Source of the DNA: an uncultured Prevotella sp.
Lineage (GTDB): Bacteria; Bacteroidota; Bacteroidia; Bacteroidales; Bacteroidaceae
Direction of reading: 5' to 3'
Assembly (NCBI GenBank): GCA_900543155.1
Contig: UQQN01000002.1
Span: 1 to 57,990 of the forward strand
Length of the DNA stretch: 57,990 bases
Below the pieces are notes generated by a model. It did no database searches, was not told the origin of the DNA, and saw nothing but the letters and a program-made list of their open reading frames with translations. Shown here one piece after another: positions 43,187 through 51,438 of the stretch (within the stretch, counting starts at the first letter, position 1; each line of letters begins with the position of its first letter). The position numbers were made by a program, and so were the translations under genes.

Positions 43187-43641
43187 CATTTACCGAACCC
43201 CTTTGAGTGGTATCAAGAGTATTTAAATACCTTTCTAAAATAAGGACTGTAGTCATGTGCATGTGATGGTGTAAATGACTAATGACCAATAACCACGTAA
43301 CACGTTGATAATCAATGGTTGCATGGATGTTTGGTCTTTTTTTAAATACAAAAAAAACGATATAATATCTTAGACAGATGTTCAATATTCATAAAAAAAT
43401 CTGTACGATTATATCGGCTTTGGAATTTGATAAAGGTTTTGTTGACACCTCAAAATATTTTGTCATATCTTGTAAAATGTTGCATTTAGAAAAGTAGAAA
43501 TAATAGAATGCCATAGAACGTTCTTAGCTAAATTTCTAACCATTTTCTAATCTCAAAAGCAGTCCTGATTTATGATTTTTGTTATAATTGTGCACCACAA
43601 ATAATAACACACTAAACAACGTACACGAAACAATAAGATTT
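43187..43641. other. Spacer upstream of the OprB-like porin with a minus-strand hairpin-T8 structure
   Basis: AT-rich, no supported gene. At 43358-43416 CGATATAAT pairs with ATTATATCG (9 bp) and, inside it, ACAGAT with ATCTGT (6 bp). On the minus strand this is followed by eight T residues (complement of 43350-43357), the form of an intrinsic terminator for a leftward transcript. A leftward 26-codon frame (43463-43543) lies just before it. No clear TAnnTTTG promoter for the porin was found. Confidence 0.4.
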
Positions 43642-44685
43642 ATGAAAAGATTCCTACTCACCGCACTATGCACCCCGATAGCGCTGTTTTCTTCAGCACA
43701 AGTATTCAGTGGCACCTATACCACCGAATGGCATTGGAATATGCAAAAAAAAACGAACTGGGTAAATCAATTGCGTTTAAATCTTAATATTCCGTTGTGC
43801 GACCACAAAGCATCGATTGAAGCCAGCACACTACACATGGCAAAAACTAACGCTACCATTACTGGCGACTGGCAAACCTTCTCGAATATTGAGGTAGATA
43901 ACTGTGTGGCAGCCATTGCCGTATTAGGCTTTCATCAAACATGGCGCCAAGCCAACTTGTTTGCCGGTGTGCGCAATGTGAACGAGGACTTTTTCACCTC
44001 ACCCCTTACCTCGATTTTTCTTAATAGCTCGTGTGGACTTTTCCCCACCATTGCCGCAAGTTACCCCATAGCCAACTATCCTGTGTCGGGGCTTACGTTC
44101 TATTTCGACGTAAGCAAGCGCGGTTTTACGTTTAGAAATAGCCTTTATAATGGTGTGGGTTATATGGGGTGGAATCGGCACGACAACCCCTTTCTTGTGC
44201 GTCCCAAGCGCGATGGCGTGTTCAATATTTCGCAGTTAGAATACACGTGCAGCACAGGGCAATATTATGTAGGAGCCGCCATTCACTCGCGCCATTTTGC
44301 CAACCCCATTGAGGCAGAAGCACTCCCCGAAAATTCCCGCCCCACGCGCCACACAAGTTGTGCATGGTGGGGCTATGCCGAACAAAAGCTTTGGGGCGCT
44401 GGGGGTAAAGACGTGTGGGGCATGCTGCAATATTCTGAAAACACAAGTCGAAAAAACGCATGCTACAGATATGCCGAGATAGGGGCTACGTATGCCGATA
44501 GCCTAAACACATGCGGTGTGTCGGCACAGTTTGCCCAGTTTAGCCAGGGCAAGGAATACTCGCTCGAACTCACCTATAAGCGACAACTTAACGCATCGAT
44601 AGCGCTGCAGCCCTCGTTTCAATACATCAAAAACAAAAACGGCAACTATACCGTGGTTTGCGCTCGACTTTATTACGATTTTTAA
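43642..44685 (+). CDS. OprB-like carbohydrate-selective outer-membrane porin
   Basis: 347 residues from the ATG at 43642 (MKRFLLTALC); the frame opens at 43588 but the first 18 codons are not signal-like. A signal peptide (about 1-19, cleaved after FSSA) is followed by a beta-barrel with alternating strands. The blocks FAGVRNVNEDFFTSPLTSIF, CGLFPTIAASYP and YPVSGLTFYF, then FTFRNSLYNGVGYMGWN, have the pattern of OprB-type porins. The C-terminus ends in an aromatic (LYYDF), as outer-membrane barrels do. It probably passes small sugars. It lies upstream of the gal cluster but on the opposite strand, with a repeat-rich spacer between. Confidence 0.75.
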   Translation: MKRFLLTALCTPIALFSSAQVFSGTYTTEWHWNMQKKTNWVNQLRLNLNIPLCDHKASIEASTLHMAKTNATITGDWQTFSNIEVDNCVAAIAVLGFHQTWRQANLFAGVRNVNEDFFTSPLTSIFLNSSCGLFPTIAASYPIANYPVSGLTFYFDVSKRGFTFRNSLYNGVGYMGWNRHDNPFLVRPKRDGVFNISQLEYTCSTGQYYVGAAIHSRHFANPIEAEALPENSRPTRHTSCAWWGYAEQKLWGAGGKDVWGMLQYSENTSRKNACYRYAEIGATYADSLNTCGVSAQFAQFSQGKEYSLELTYKRQLNASIALQPSFQYIKNKNGNYTVVCARLYYDF

Positions 44686-44759
44686 ATTCTCTCCCCGAAC
44701 GAAAAACGATAAAACATGATACGCATAGGCATGTCGGGGCAGGACAAAGAAAACTTTCT

Positions 44760-45020
44760 TGCGCTAGTCTCCCCCCGAATAGGTAGGGCGTTCAAAATCC
44801 GCCAAAATTTTCCACGCCATTTTATGTCAAATATATGGCATTTCACGCGCCAACTTCACCCCTAACGGAGTGAGGCTGGCGCGTGAAAATTTTTGATAAA
44901 TCTATCAAATATCGTGCAGAAAAATATTTTGGATTTTGAACACACCCTACCTAACGGGGGAACCCCTTTTATCATGCCCCTTATTGACGGCAAAAATCCG
45001 ATAAAATTGTGCATGACTTT
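44760..45020. repeat. Dispersed intergenic element: palindromic unit plus half-unit
   Basis: At 44780-44953 lies a palindromic unit with terminal inverted repeats: TAGGTAGGGCGTTCAAAATCC at the left and GGATTTTGAACACACCCTACCTA at the right (one mismatch, two-base indel). Its centre is a perfect 12-bp hairpin, TTTCACGCGCCA/TGGCGCGTGAAA (44841-44852, 44877-44888), whose loop carries TTCACCCC-TAAC-GGAGTGA. It is followed at 44949-45017 by CCTAACGGGGGAACCCC, TCATGCCCCTTATTGACGG and CCGATAAAATTGTGCA. The last part matches the order of modules at 56-130 of the window. Confidence 0.75.
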
Positions 45021-45074
45021 ATATGGGAATGCTTAATGAGGGTGGATGCTTAATGTTTATTCTTTGTAAATTTA

Positions 45075-45107
45075 AAATAGGTGCATCCCAGAAAGAGGGA
45101 TACACCT
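45075..45107 (-). terminator. Terminator of galK
   Basis: AGGTGCATCCC (45079-45089) pairs with GGGATACACCT (45097-45107) with one mismatch; the minus-strand continuation is ATTTTAAATTT. Confidence 0.7.
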
Positions 45108-45144
45108 TGAATACTTTTGTATGTGTTAAAACCTTGTGGTTTTA

Positions 45145-46305
45145 TTAGCAAAGTTTGCGAGCACCGTCACCGATAACTACATCGATAACGATAGGTTCTT
45201 TGCCATACTTTTCTTTGTAAGCCTTCTTGGCAGTTTCGATGAAGTTGGCATAGAGGTCTTCGCTTACGAGGTTGATGGTGCAACCACCGAAGCCACCACC
45301 CATGATACGTGAACCTGTTACACCACAGCTGTGTGCAACATCGTTCAAGAAGTCGAGTTCGGGGCAAGATACTTCATACTCCTTGCTCAAACCGCGGTGA
45401 GTTTCGTACATCTTTTTACCTACTTCTTCGTAGTCGCCTTCTTCGAGTGCTACGCAGACTTCGAGTACACGATATTTTTCACCGATTACGTACTTAGCGC
45501 GGAGTGCATCTTCTTCGCTTATTTCATCACGAACCTCGTCGAGCATATCGTAAGTGGCATCGCGCAAAGTTTCAACCTCAGGCCAGTGCTTCTTCATCAC
45601 AGCTACTACGTTTTCGCAACTCTTGCGACGATCGTTGTAGGCAGAAGATGCCAACTCGTGCTTAACGAGAGAGTTGAGAAGAACGAGTTTGTAGCCCTTC
45701 GGATCGAACGGGAAGTACTTGTATTCGAGTGAACGGCAGTCTAAGCGCATCAAGCTACCAGCCTTGCCAAATACTGAAGCGAATTGGTCCATGATACCGC
45801 AGTTGCAACCGATGTAGTTGTGCTCTGTGGCTTGACCTACCTTGGCGAGTGTGAACTTGTCGATTTTATTTTCGTAGAAGAGGTCGTTGAGTGCATAAGC
45901 GTATGTGCTCTCTAAGGCAGCTGATGAAGACATACCAGCACCGAGGGGGACATCGCCTGCGAATGCAGTATTGAAACCTTCAACGGGCACACCTAACTTC
46001 ATCATTTCGCGGCATACGCCATAAATGAAACGGAAGTGTGTGGCTGAGGGACCCTTTTCGTCGTCGAGACTAAACTCTACGTAGTCTTTGAGGTTGATAG
46101 AGTAGGCGCGAACCTTGCGAGTGCCATTGGGCTTAATTTCGGCAATTATGCCTTGGGTTACGGCACCAGGGAATACGAAACCACCATTATAGTCGGTGTG
46201 TTCACCAATCAAGTTAATACGGCCCGGTGAGGCATATACTGAACCAGTTGTACCATCGAAATGTTCAACGAAACGACTTCTTACGTCATCTACAGTTAAT
46301 TTCAT
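45145..46305 (-). CDS. galK: Galactokinase
   Basis: 386 residues of the GHMP kinase family. The galactokinase signature GRINLIGEHTDYNGGFVFP (about 28-46), the ATP-binding GDVPLGAGMSSSAALE and the third motif GGGFGGCTINLV are complete. It phosphorylates alpha-D-galactose to galactose-1-phosphate (Leloir pathway). It is last of the galM - transporter - galK run (172-bp gap to the transporter gene). galT and galE are not in the window. Confidence 0.96.
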   Translation of the reverse strand: MKLTVDDVRSRFVEHFDGTTGSVYASPGRINLIGEHTDYNGGFVFPGAVTQGIIAEIKPNGTRKVRAYSINLKDYVEFSLDDEKGPSATHFRFIYGVCREMMKLGVPVEGFNTAFAGDVPLGAGMSSSAALESTYAYALNDLFYENKIDKFTLAKVGQATEHNYIGCNCGIMDQFASVFGKAGSLMRLDCRSLEYKYFPFDPKGYKLVLLNSLVKHELASSAYNDRRKSCENVVAVMKKHWPEVETLRDATYDMLDEVRDEISEEDALRAKYVIGEKYRVLEVCVALEEGDYEEVGKKMYETHRGLSKEYEVSCPELDFLNDVAHSCGVTGSRIMGGGFGGCTINLVSEDLYANFIETAKKAYKEKYGKEPIVIDVVIGDGARKLC

Positions 46306-46425
46306 GGGAGTAAAAGAATTTTAGAGTTAAAAGATTGAGCTTTGAGTTTTTTGATTGCTTAATAGCGTGTGACAATATTATACATGCTTTTTCTAAGACT
46401 CTCAGCTTGTTATTTTAGAAAGGAA

Positions 46426-46463
46426 GGTTGAAGAGTTAAGAACGAGGTCCTAACCCCTCAACC
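46426..46463 (-). terminator. Hairpin between the sugar transporter gene and galK
   Basis: GGTTGAAGAGTTA (46426 on) pairs imperfectly with TAACCCCTCAACC ending at 46463. It lies 15 bp after the transporter stop codon. No T-run follows, so it may attenuate or protect the mRNA rather than stop transcription. Confidence 0.4.
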
Positions 46464-46477
46464 TAAATTGTTTTGAA

Positions 46478-47752
46478 TTATTCAGCACGTTTGTGAACGC
46501 GGCTACCTACCAAAGCATAGAAGAGGAGGTATGCAGCGCAGAATACAACAACCCAGTAGCTCTGGATGTAACCTACAGCGTCAGCTACAGAAGCTTGGAT
46601 GAACATCATCACTGCGCAACCGAACACCATGGTCATAAAGATACCAGAAGCGATAGCAGTGTATTTGCCAAGACCTTCAACAGCCATGTTGAAGATACCG
46701 CCCCACATTACTGAGGTGCAAAGACCTACGAGCAAGAAGGCAAAGATACCTACGGGTACGTCTTGCCATACCACAGTTAGGCTACCCCAGTCAACACCAG
46801 GGAATGCTACGAGTATGTCAGTCGGAGCAAACATGCCGAAGAGTACGAGTGCGAGTGTGGCGATTGAAACAGTGGTAATCATAGTACGGCTGCTTACCTT
46901 GCCACCGATAGAAGCACCTACGAAACGACCGATAAGCATCATAAACCAATATACGGCTACGAGCATACCAACTGTACCGGCAGGAATCTTCATTTCATTA
47001 GTCAAGTACTGCTGAACGAAGTTCGGCACACCTACTTCGATACCCATGTAAAGGAAGATAGCCAAAGCACCGAGAGCAAAGTGACGGTAGCTCATAGCAC
47101 CCTTAATCAAGCTAACTTCTACGGGAGCTTGTTCGGGTTCTTCAATCTTAGTCATGGCAATGATGATGAAAGCCAAGACGAAGATGCCAAGTGCGATCAT
47201 GAGGGCAGGAGTAGCGTCAGAAATCTTAGCCTTTGTTGCATCGCTAATAAGGGCCCCCATTAATATGTAGCAGCAAACCGCAGCAGTAGAGTTGAATACG
47301 CCACCCGTTTGAATTAACTGGTTACCAGCGTTACCACCACCACCAAGGATGTTGAGCATAGGGTTAACAACGCAGTTCAAGATACACATACAGAAGCCTG
47401 CGATGAATGCGCCAACGAGGTAAACGCCAAATACGAGACCTAAGTTTTCTTTAGGATTCTCAATCTGACCGCTATACCACTGAATAGCGATACCTAAGAT
47501 ACCGATAGCCAAACCGATAAGGGCTGTCTTCTTATAGCCAAACTTTGCGATAAGCATACCTGCGGGGATACCCATTACTAGGTAAGCTACGAAGTTGCCG
47601 TAGTTACCAATCTGTGCCAATACGTTTGAGATTTCGCCTTGGTTCTTAATAATGGTTGCCATAGGTGTACAAAGGTTTGTCACGAAGGCAATCATGGCGA
47701 AGAGCGCAATCATGATGATGATAGCTCCCCATTGTTTCTTTTGATTACTCAT
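46478..47752 (-). CDS. MFS glucose/galactose:H+ symporter (FucP/GluP type)
   Basis: 424 residues with about 12 transmembrane helices. The N-terminal block WGAIIIMIALFAMIAFVTNL and the absence of long cytoplasmic loops fit the FucP/GluP family of sugar-proton symporters common in Bacteroidetes. The glycine-rich loop NILGGGGNAGNQLIQ (about 133-147) is characteristic of this group. Its place between galM and galK makes galactose the most likely substrate. Confidence 0.9.
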   Translation of the reverse strand: MSNQKKQWGAIIIMIALFAMIAFVTNLCTPMATIIKNQGEISNVLAQIGNYGNFVAYLVMGIPAGMLIAKFGYKKTALIGLAIGILGIAIQWYSGQIENPKENLGLVFGVYLVGAFIAGFCMCILNCVVNPMLNILGGGGNAGNQLIQTGGVFNSTAAVCCYILMGALISDATKAKISDATPALMIALGIFVLAFIIIAMTKIEEPEQAPVEVSLIKGAMSYRHFALGALAIFLYMGIEVGVPNFVQQYLTNEMKIPAGTVGMLVAVYWFMMLIGRFVGASIGGKVSSRTMITTVSIATLALVLFGMFAPTDILVAFPGVDWGSLTVVWQDVPVGIFAFLLVGLCTSVMWGGIFNMAVEGLGKYTAIASGIFMTMVFGCAVMMFIQASVADAVGYIQSYWVVVFCAAYLLFYALVGSRVHKRAE

Positions 47753-47826
47753 TTTTGTTTGTGAGAAAGATAAATTTAAGTTATTAGATAGAATTATTTT
47801 CTGAATTAAGGATGGGTATTTTTAAA

Positions 47827-47865
47827 GTGTTTCACAAACTAACCTTGTGTAAGTTTGTGAAACAC
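47827..47865 (-). terminator. Hairpin between galM and the transporter gene
   Basis: A perfect 14-bp stem, GTGTTTCACAAACT (47827-47840) / AGTTTGTGAAACAC (47852-47865), 8 bp after the galM stop. The minus-strand tail is TTTAAAAATA. It may set the ratio of galM to the downstream genes. Confidence 0.65.
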
Positions 47866-47872
47866 AATGTTT

Positions 47873-48961
47873 TTAGTCTTCGACACCAAATTTGTAGATA
47901 GTCTTTTGCGTGTAAACCTGTCCAGGCTTAAGCACCACGGGAGGGAAGTAGGCACGGTTAGGACTATCGGGGAAGTGCTGTGCCTCGAAGCAGAGTGCAG
48001 AGTGCTTGCCGAAGGTAGCGCCATGCTGACCCTTGTAGCCATCAGCCCAATTGTCTGAGTAGAACTGTACACCCGGCTCAGTGGTATAAACCTCCATAGA
48101 ACGTCCGCTCTTAGGCTCTACGATTTTAGCTGCGAAAGTAAGTTCGCCCGGTTCGTGCTTGTTGAGCACAAAGCAGTGGTCGTAGCCCGTACCATTTTTA
48201 ATTTGCTCATCAGAGAAATCGGTTAAATGGTCACCCACACGATGTGGGGTAGTGAAGTCGAACGGTGTGCCCTTTACGCTGCGAATTTCGCCTGTGGGGA
48301 TGCTGTTCTCGTCGATGGGCACATAAAAGTCGGCATTGATTTGGCAAATCACGTCCTCGCAAGTAGGAGTGGGGTTGCCAATGCCGGCGAGTGAGAAGAA
48401 ACCGTGACTAGTCATGTTCACGATAGTCTTCTTATTGGTTGTACCCTTATAATCGATTTTCAACTCGTTGTCTTCGCTGAGCGAGTACATTACAGTCATA
48501 GAAAGCTCGCCAGGGAAGCCTTCTTCATAGTAGGCTGAAACATAGCGAAGCACCAATGTATGATCGTTTACTTGCTCTGCATCCCACACGCGAGCGTGGA
48601 AACCAGTGGGTCCACCATGCAAGTGGTTAGGGCCATTATTCACAGCAAGACTATATTCTTTGCCATTGAGTGTGAATTTTCCGTGGCAGATGCGGTTGCC
48701 ATAACGACCAACTAATGTGCTGAGGAAAGGTTCGGGCGAGTTGATGCAGTCATCAATATTGTCGTGACCCTGAATAACATTGGCATAGTTGCCTTCACGG
48801 TCGGGGACCATGATTGCTACTAAAGCACCGCCATAGTTGGTTACGGCAACTTCCATTCCGTTGGCATTACGCAGAAAGTAGAGGTCTACCTGCTTGCCTT
48901 GTATTACTTTTTGGAAATCTTCTTTTTTAAGTCCACTGAGAGACTGTGCTGCATTTTCCAT
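47873..48961 (-). CDS. galM: Aldose 1-epimerase (galactose mutarotase)
   Basis: 362 residues from the ATG at 48961 (MENAAQSLSG); the frame runs four codons further to a TTG. The mutarotase motifs are GRYGNRICHGKF, NNGPNHLHGG (catalytic His), VNMTSHGFFSL (catalytic His), GYDHCFVL (Asp) and VYTTEPGVQFYSDN (catalytic Glu in TEPGVQ). It interconverts beta- and alpha-galactose, feeding GalK. It is the first gene of the gal unit and has a candidate promoter at 49006-49037. Confidence 0.95.
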   Translation of the reverse strand: MENAAQSLSGLKKEDFQKVIQGKQVDLYFLRNANGMEVAVTNYGGALVAIMVPDREGNYANVIQGHDNIDDCINSPEPFLSTLVGRYGNRICHGKFTLNGKEYSLAVNNGPNHLHGGPTGFHARVWDAEQVNDHTLVLRYVSAYYEEGFPGELSMTVMYSLSEDNELKIDYKGTTNKKTIVNMTSHGFFSLAGIGNPTPTCEDVICQINADFYVPIDENSIPTGEIRSVKGTPFDFTTPHRVGDHLTDFSDEQIKNGTGYDHCFVLNKHEPGELTFAAKIVEPKSGRSMEVYTTEPGVQFYSDNWADGYKGQHGATFGKHSALCFEAQHFPDSPNRAYFPPVVLKPGQVYTQKTIYKFGVED

Positions 48962-49005
48962 GATAATATACAATTTTTATGTTGCTAAATGCGTTATTTA
49001 CCTTG

Positions 49006-49037
49006 CAAATTTGTGGAAAAGATTTGGATTGCGCAAA
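49006..49037 (-). promoter_or_regulatory. Candidate promoter of the gal cluster
   Basis: On the minus strand: TTTG (49037-49034), 20 bp, CAAATTTG (49013-49006). The -7 element differs from TAnnTTTG at its first base. It lies 45 bp before the galM ATG. Confidence 0.5.
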
Positions 49038-49194
49038 CTTTAATAGGAAAAATGTTACACTTTTATTAATTATTATTTGTGCGGTTTGTAATGTTTGATG
49101 TGAAAATCAAGGTATTACGTATTATTTTACCTTAAAGGCAAATTGCGGTAAAAACGTGGAGTTAGGGCTTTTCTTGCAATTTTGTTTCGTTATG

Positions 49195-49345
49195 TGGGAT
49201 TACCCCGTTAGGTAGGGTGTTCAAAATCCCAAAAATGTTCTGCATGGTTTTGCGACCAAGAATGCACGCCTGCACGCCCTTTCAGAGCGTGCACTACCAA
49301 CACTAAGATCCGATAAAATCGCACAAAACATTTACCAATTTTAAA
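49195..49345. repeat. Dispersed intergenic element, partial unit
   Basis: TTACCCCGTTAGGTAGGG then TGTTCAAAATCC, a T-rich stretch and TTCTGCATGGTTTTG, a hairpin TGCACGC/GCGTGCA (about 49271-49298), and CCGATAAAATCGCACAAAAC. The module order is that of the elements at 1-166 and 44760-45020. Confidence 0.65.
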
Positions 49346-49382
49346 TATCCCTCCCCTTCAAAACCGAAATTTTGACCAATTC

Positions 49383-49432
49383 TCTTCCTTCGGTATGATA
49401 TCGGGATGTCTTCGGAATGATATCGGAATCGT
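49383..49432. repeat. GATATCAT/CCGAAG dispersed repeat, copy 2 (inverted)
   Basis: CTTCCTTCGGTATGATATCG is followed by GGATGTCTTCGGAATGATAT and CGGAATCG. The first 37 bp are the reverse complement of 26976-27012 with three differences. Confidence 0.7.
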
Positions 49433-49496
49433 TTTTACCCGAAAAACCGAAATTTACCCCAATGCCTTTTTTATGATTTTCACACGCCATCCTTCT

Positions 49497-49760
49497 CCCT
49501 TTAGATAGGGTGTTCAAAATTCATGTTTTTTCTGCATGGTTTTGATGATATTTTGATGTTATAAATGGTTGATATTCAACGATAATAAACATGAATAATA
49601 CCACAATTCATGTATTGTTATAATGGGTTACCCCGTTAGGGGTGAGATAAGGTAGCCAGGTATGTGAAGGGAATTTATTCCACTTCACATGCCTGGTTAT
49701 ATGTTACACAATAAACAAACGGGTCACCCTGTTATGGGTGAGATTGGGCCTAGGCGAATA
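49497..49760 (+). repeat. Dispersed intergenic element, full copy with conserved hairpin
   Basis: GATAGGGTGTTCAAAATTCA followed by a T-run and CTGCATGGTTTTGATG; then a spacer; then TTACCCCGTTAGGGGTGAGA at 49628. The hairpin CCAGGTATGTGAAG / CTTCACATGCCTGG (49657-49696) follows, and finally a degenerate GGGTCACCCTGTTATGGGTGAG (49723 on). Bases 49628-49698 equal 1-71 reversed except for six positions. Confidence 0.75.
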
Positions 49761-49996
49761 GCCGTTCTCATAGGACAAGCCCCCCAGATTCTATTTTTAT
49801 GATGCAAGTGAAAAAGTAGGTTTGCTTCGTAAGTAAAGTTTGCTTCGCACAAGGCAAGTCCATAACTAATGAAAAAACTAATGAAATATTCCAAGATACG
49901 TATTTATATGCTTTATGTTAGCCATTCTTTAGAATCGGGAATGCTATCTGCGGAGGGCGCGGTACTTAAAGTTTTACTTTAAGTTGGTAAATAATA
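49761..49996. other. Spacer downstream of nagA, no gene seen
   Basis: It includes a short direct repeat, GTTTGCTTCG (49825 and 49850), and otherwise nothing recognisable. Confidence 0.4.
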
Positions 49997-50047
49997 AATA
50001 AAGACGTATGTTATATCTGATAATCAGAGATAATACACGCCTTTATT
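49997..50047 (-). terminator. Terminator of nagA
   Basis: AATAAAGACGTATGTTATAT then CTGAT pairs with ATCAG then AGATAATACACGCCTTTATT: a stem of about 24 bp with a few mismatches and almost no loop, 25 bp after the nagA stop. Confidence 0.75.
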
Positions 50048-50071
50048 AATGTTTTACTTTTAGTAAAGAAC

Positions 50072-51229
50072 TTAGAGTTCGTTAGTAACTTCGTTACCCA
50101 TTTGCATTACGTAAGTAAGCTTCAAATCGTGGTCGAACATCATGAGGTCGGCATCCTTGCCACCCTCGAGTGAACCCTTGCGGTCGTATACGCCCATAAT
50201 CTTGGCAGGTGTTTCGCTCGCCATGCGACATGCGTCTTCGAGAGGAATGTTTGCCATTTGAACGCAAGTGCGAATCAAGCGATCCATTGTAGCAATAGAA
50301 CCTGCAAGTGCAGAGCGGTCTGCCAACTTGCATACGCCATCTTCAAGGATTACACGGGGGTCGAATGCTGCATCACCCTCAGTAGCTGCGCAAGCCAAAG
50401 AGTCTGTGATAAGTGCTGTTTTTTCTACACCCTTAATCTGATAAATCATGCGAAGCATTACAGGAGGAACGTGAATGCCATCGGCAATCATTTCTACGGT
50501 CATATCCTCGAGTGCGAAAATGCTTTCTACTGTGCCAGGAACCTTAAATTCGCGATTTTTGTAAACTACGGGCATGGCGTTGTAGAAGTGAGTGGCATGT
50601 GTCATACCAGCGTCGTGACCAGCTACAACGTCCTCGTATGTGGCACGTGTGTGTGCGATGGCAGGAAGTACGCCGTGTTTGCGACAAGCTGTGATAAACT
50701 CGGTAGAGCCAGGAAGTTCGGGAGCCTCATCCCAACGCTTCAAGCACTTGTATTTTTCGAGCAGTGGTTCGTATTCCTCAGCTACAGGAGCCTTAATCCA
50801 TTCAGGGATTTGGGCACCAGCCTGTGCAGGATTAAAGTATGGACCTTCGAGGTGGAGACCCAAGATGGGGCTATTCTCTTCAGCCATGAGTTTGTCGCAA
50901 GTTTCGCAAGCAGCCTCAATCATGGGGACTGTAGAAGACGAGAGTGTGGGGAAGATAGAAGTGGTACCATGCTTCATGTGTGCCTTTACTGCTACACGGA
51001 AAGCCTCTTCGGTACCTTCCATAAAATCGCGTCCGCCACCGCCGTGAACGTGCATTTCGATACCACCGGGAACTACAGAGCAACCTTTAGCATCGATAAT
51101 TTCGGCACCTTCAACGTGGAGATCACAGTTTGAAACGGCTTTAATTTTATTGCCGTCGATAATTACAGAACCGCCTTCGAGCCAACTTTGGGGGGTGAGG
51201 ATGCGGCCGTTGATAATTTGCTTAAGCAT
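50072..51229 (-). CDS. nagA: N-acetylglucosamine-6-phosphate deacetylase
   Basis: 385 residues of the amidohydrolase superfamily. The metal-site HVH motif is EMHVHGGGGRDF (His60, His62), with LHLEGPYFNP (metal Glu), HATHFYNAM (His) and the catalytic Asp in ALITDSLACA. It converts GlcNAc-6-P to glucosamine-6-P for amino-sugar recycling or use of host glycans. nagB is not adjacent. It is divergent from nhaC, the two promoters standing within 30 bp of each other, and has an about 155-nt leader. Confidence 0.94.
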   Translation of the reverse strand: MLKQIINGRILTPQSWLEGGSVIIDGNKIKAVSNCDLHVEGAEIIDAKGCSVVPGGIEMHVHGGGGRDFMEGTEEAFRVAVKAHMKHGTTSIFPTLSSSTVPMIEAACETCDKLMAEENSPILGLHLEGPYFNPAQAGAQIPEWIKAPVAEEYEPLLEKYKCLKRWDEAPELPGSTEFITACRKHGVLPAIAHTRATYEDVVAGHDAGMTHATHFYNAMPVVYKNREFKVPGTVESIFALEDMTVEMIADGIHVPPVMLRMIYQIKGVEKTALITDSLACAATEGDAAFDPRVILEDGVCKLADRSALAGSIATMDRLIRTCVQMANIPLEDACRMASETPAKIMGVYDRKGSLEGGKDADLMMFDHDLKLTYVMQMGNEVTNEL

Positions 51230-51391
51230 AATTGTTAGATAGGTTTTTGTGAACTTGAAAGGTTGTAGTACCTATGCGAAGGGCGGTTTTAAAAATAAAA
51301 CGCATTATAATTATAGGAAATGTCCTATGATATATGCCCTAAAAATGGTAGGTGTGCAGAACTTTTAAGTTCATTAGTTGAATTTACATAG

Positions 51392-51399
51392 CAAAGGTA
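51392..51399 (-). promoter_or_regulatory. -7 element of nagA
   Basis: The complement reads TACCTTTG. It lies 163 bp before the nagA ATG and 12 bp from the divergent nhaC element, so the two promoters overlap. Confidence 0.55.
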
Positions 51400-51411
51400 C
51401 ATATATTTTTT

Positions 51412-51419
51412 TAACTTTG
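51412..51419 (+). promoter_or_regulatory. -7 element of nhaC
   Basis: TAACTTTG matches TAnnTTTG, 19 bp before the ATG, implying a very short leader. No clear TTTG at -33. Confidence 0.55.
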
Positions 51420-51438
51420 CACTCAAATTGGAAAAAGA

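Noticed and set aside
45145..48961. Complete Leloir operon
   Set aside because: galT and galE are absent from the window; only galM, a transporter and galK are present.
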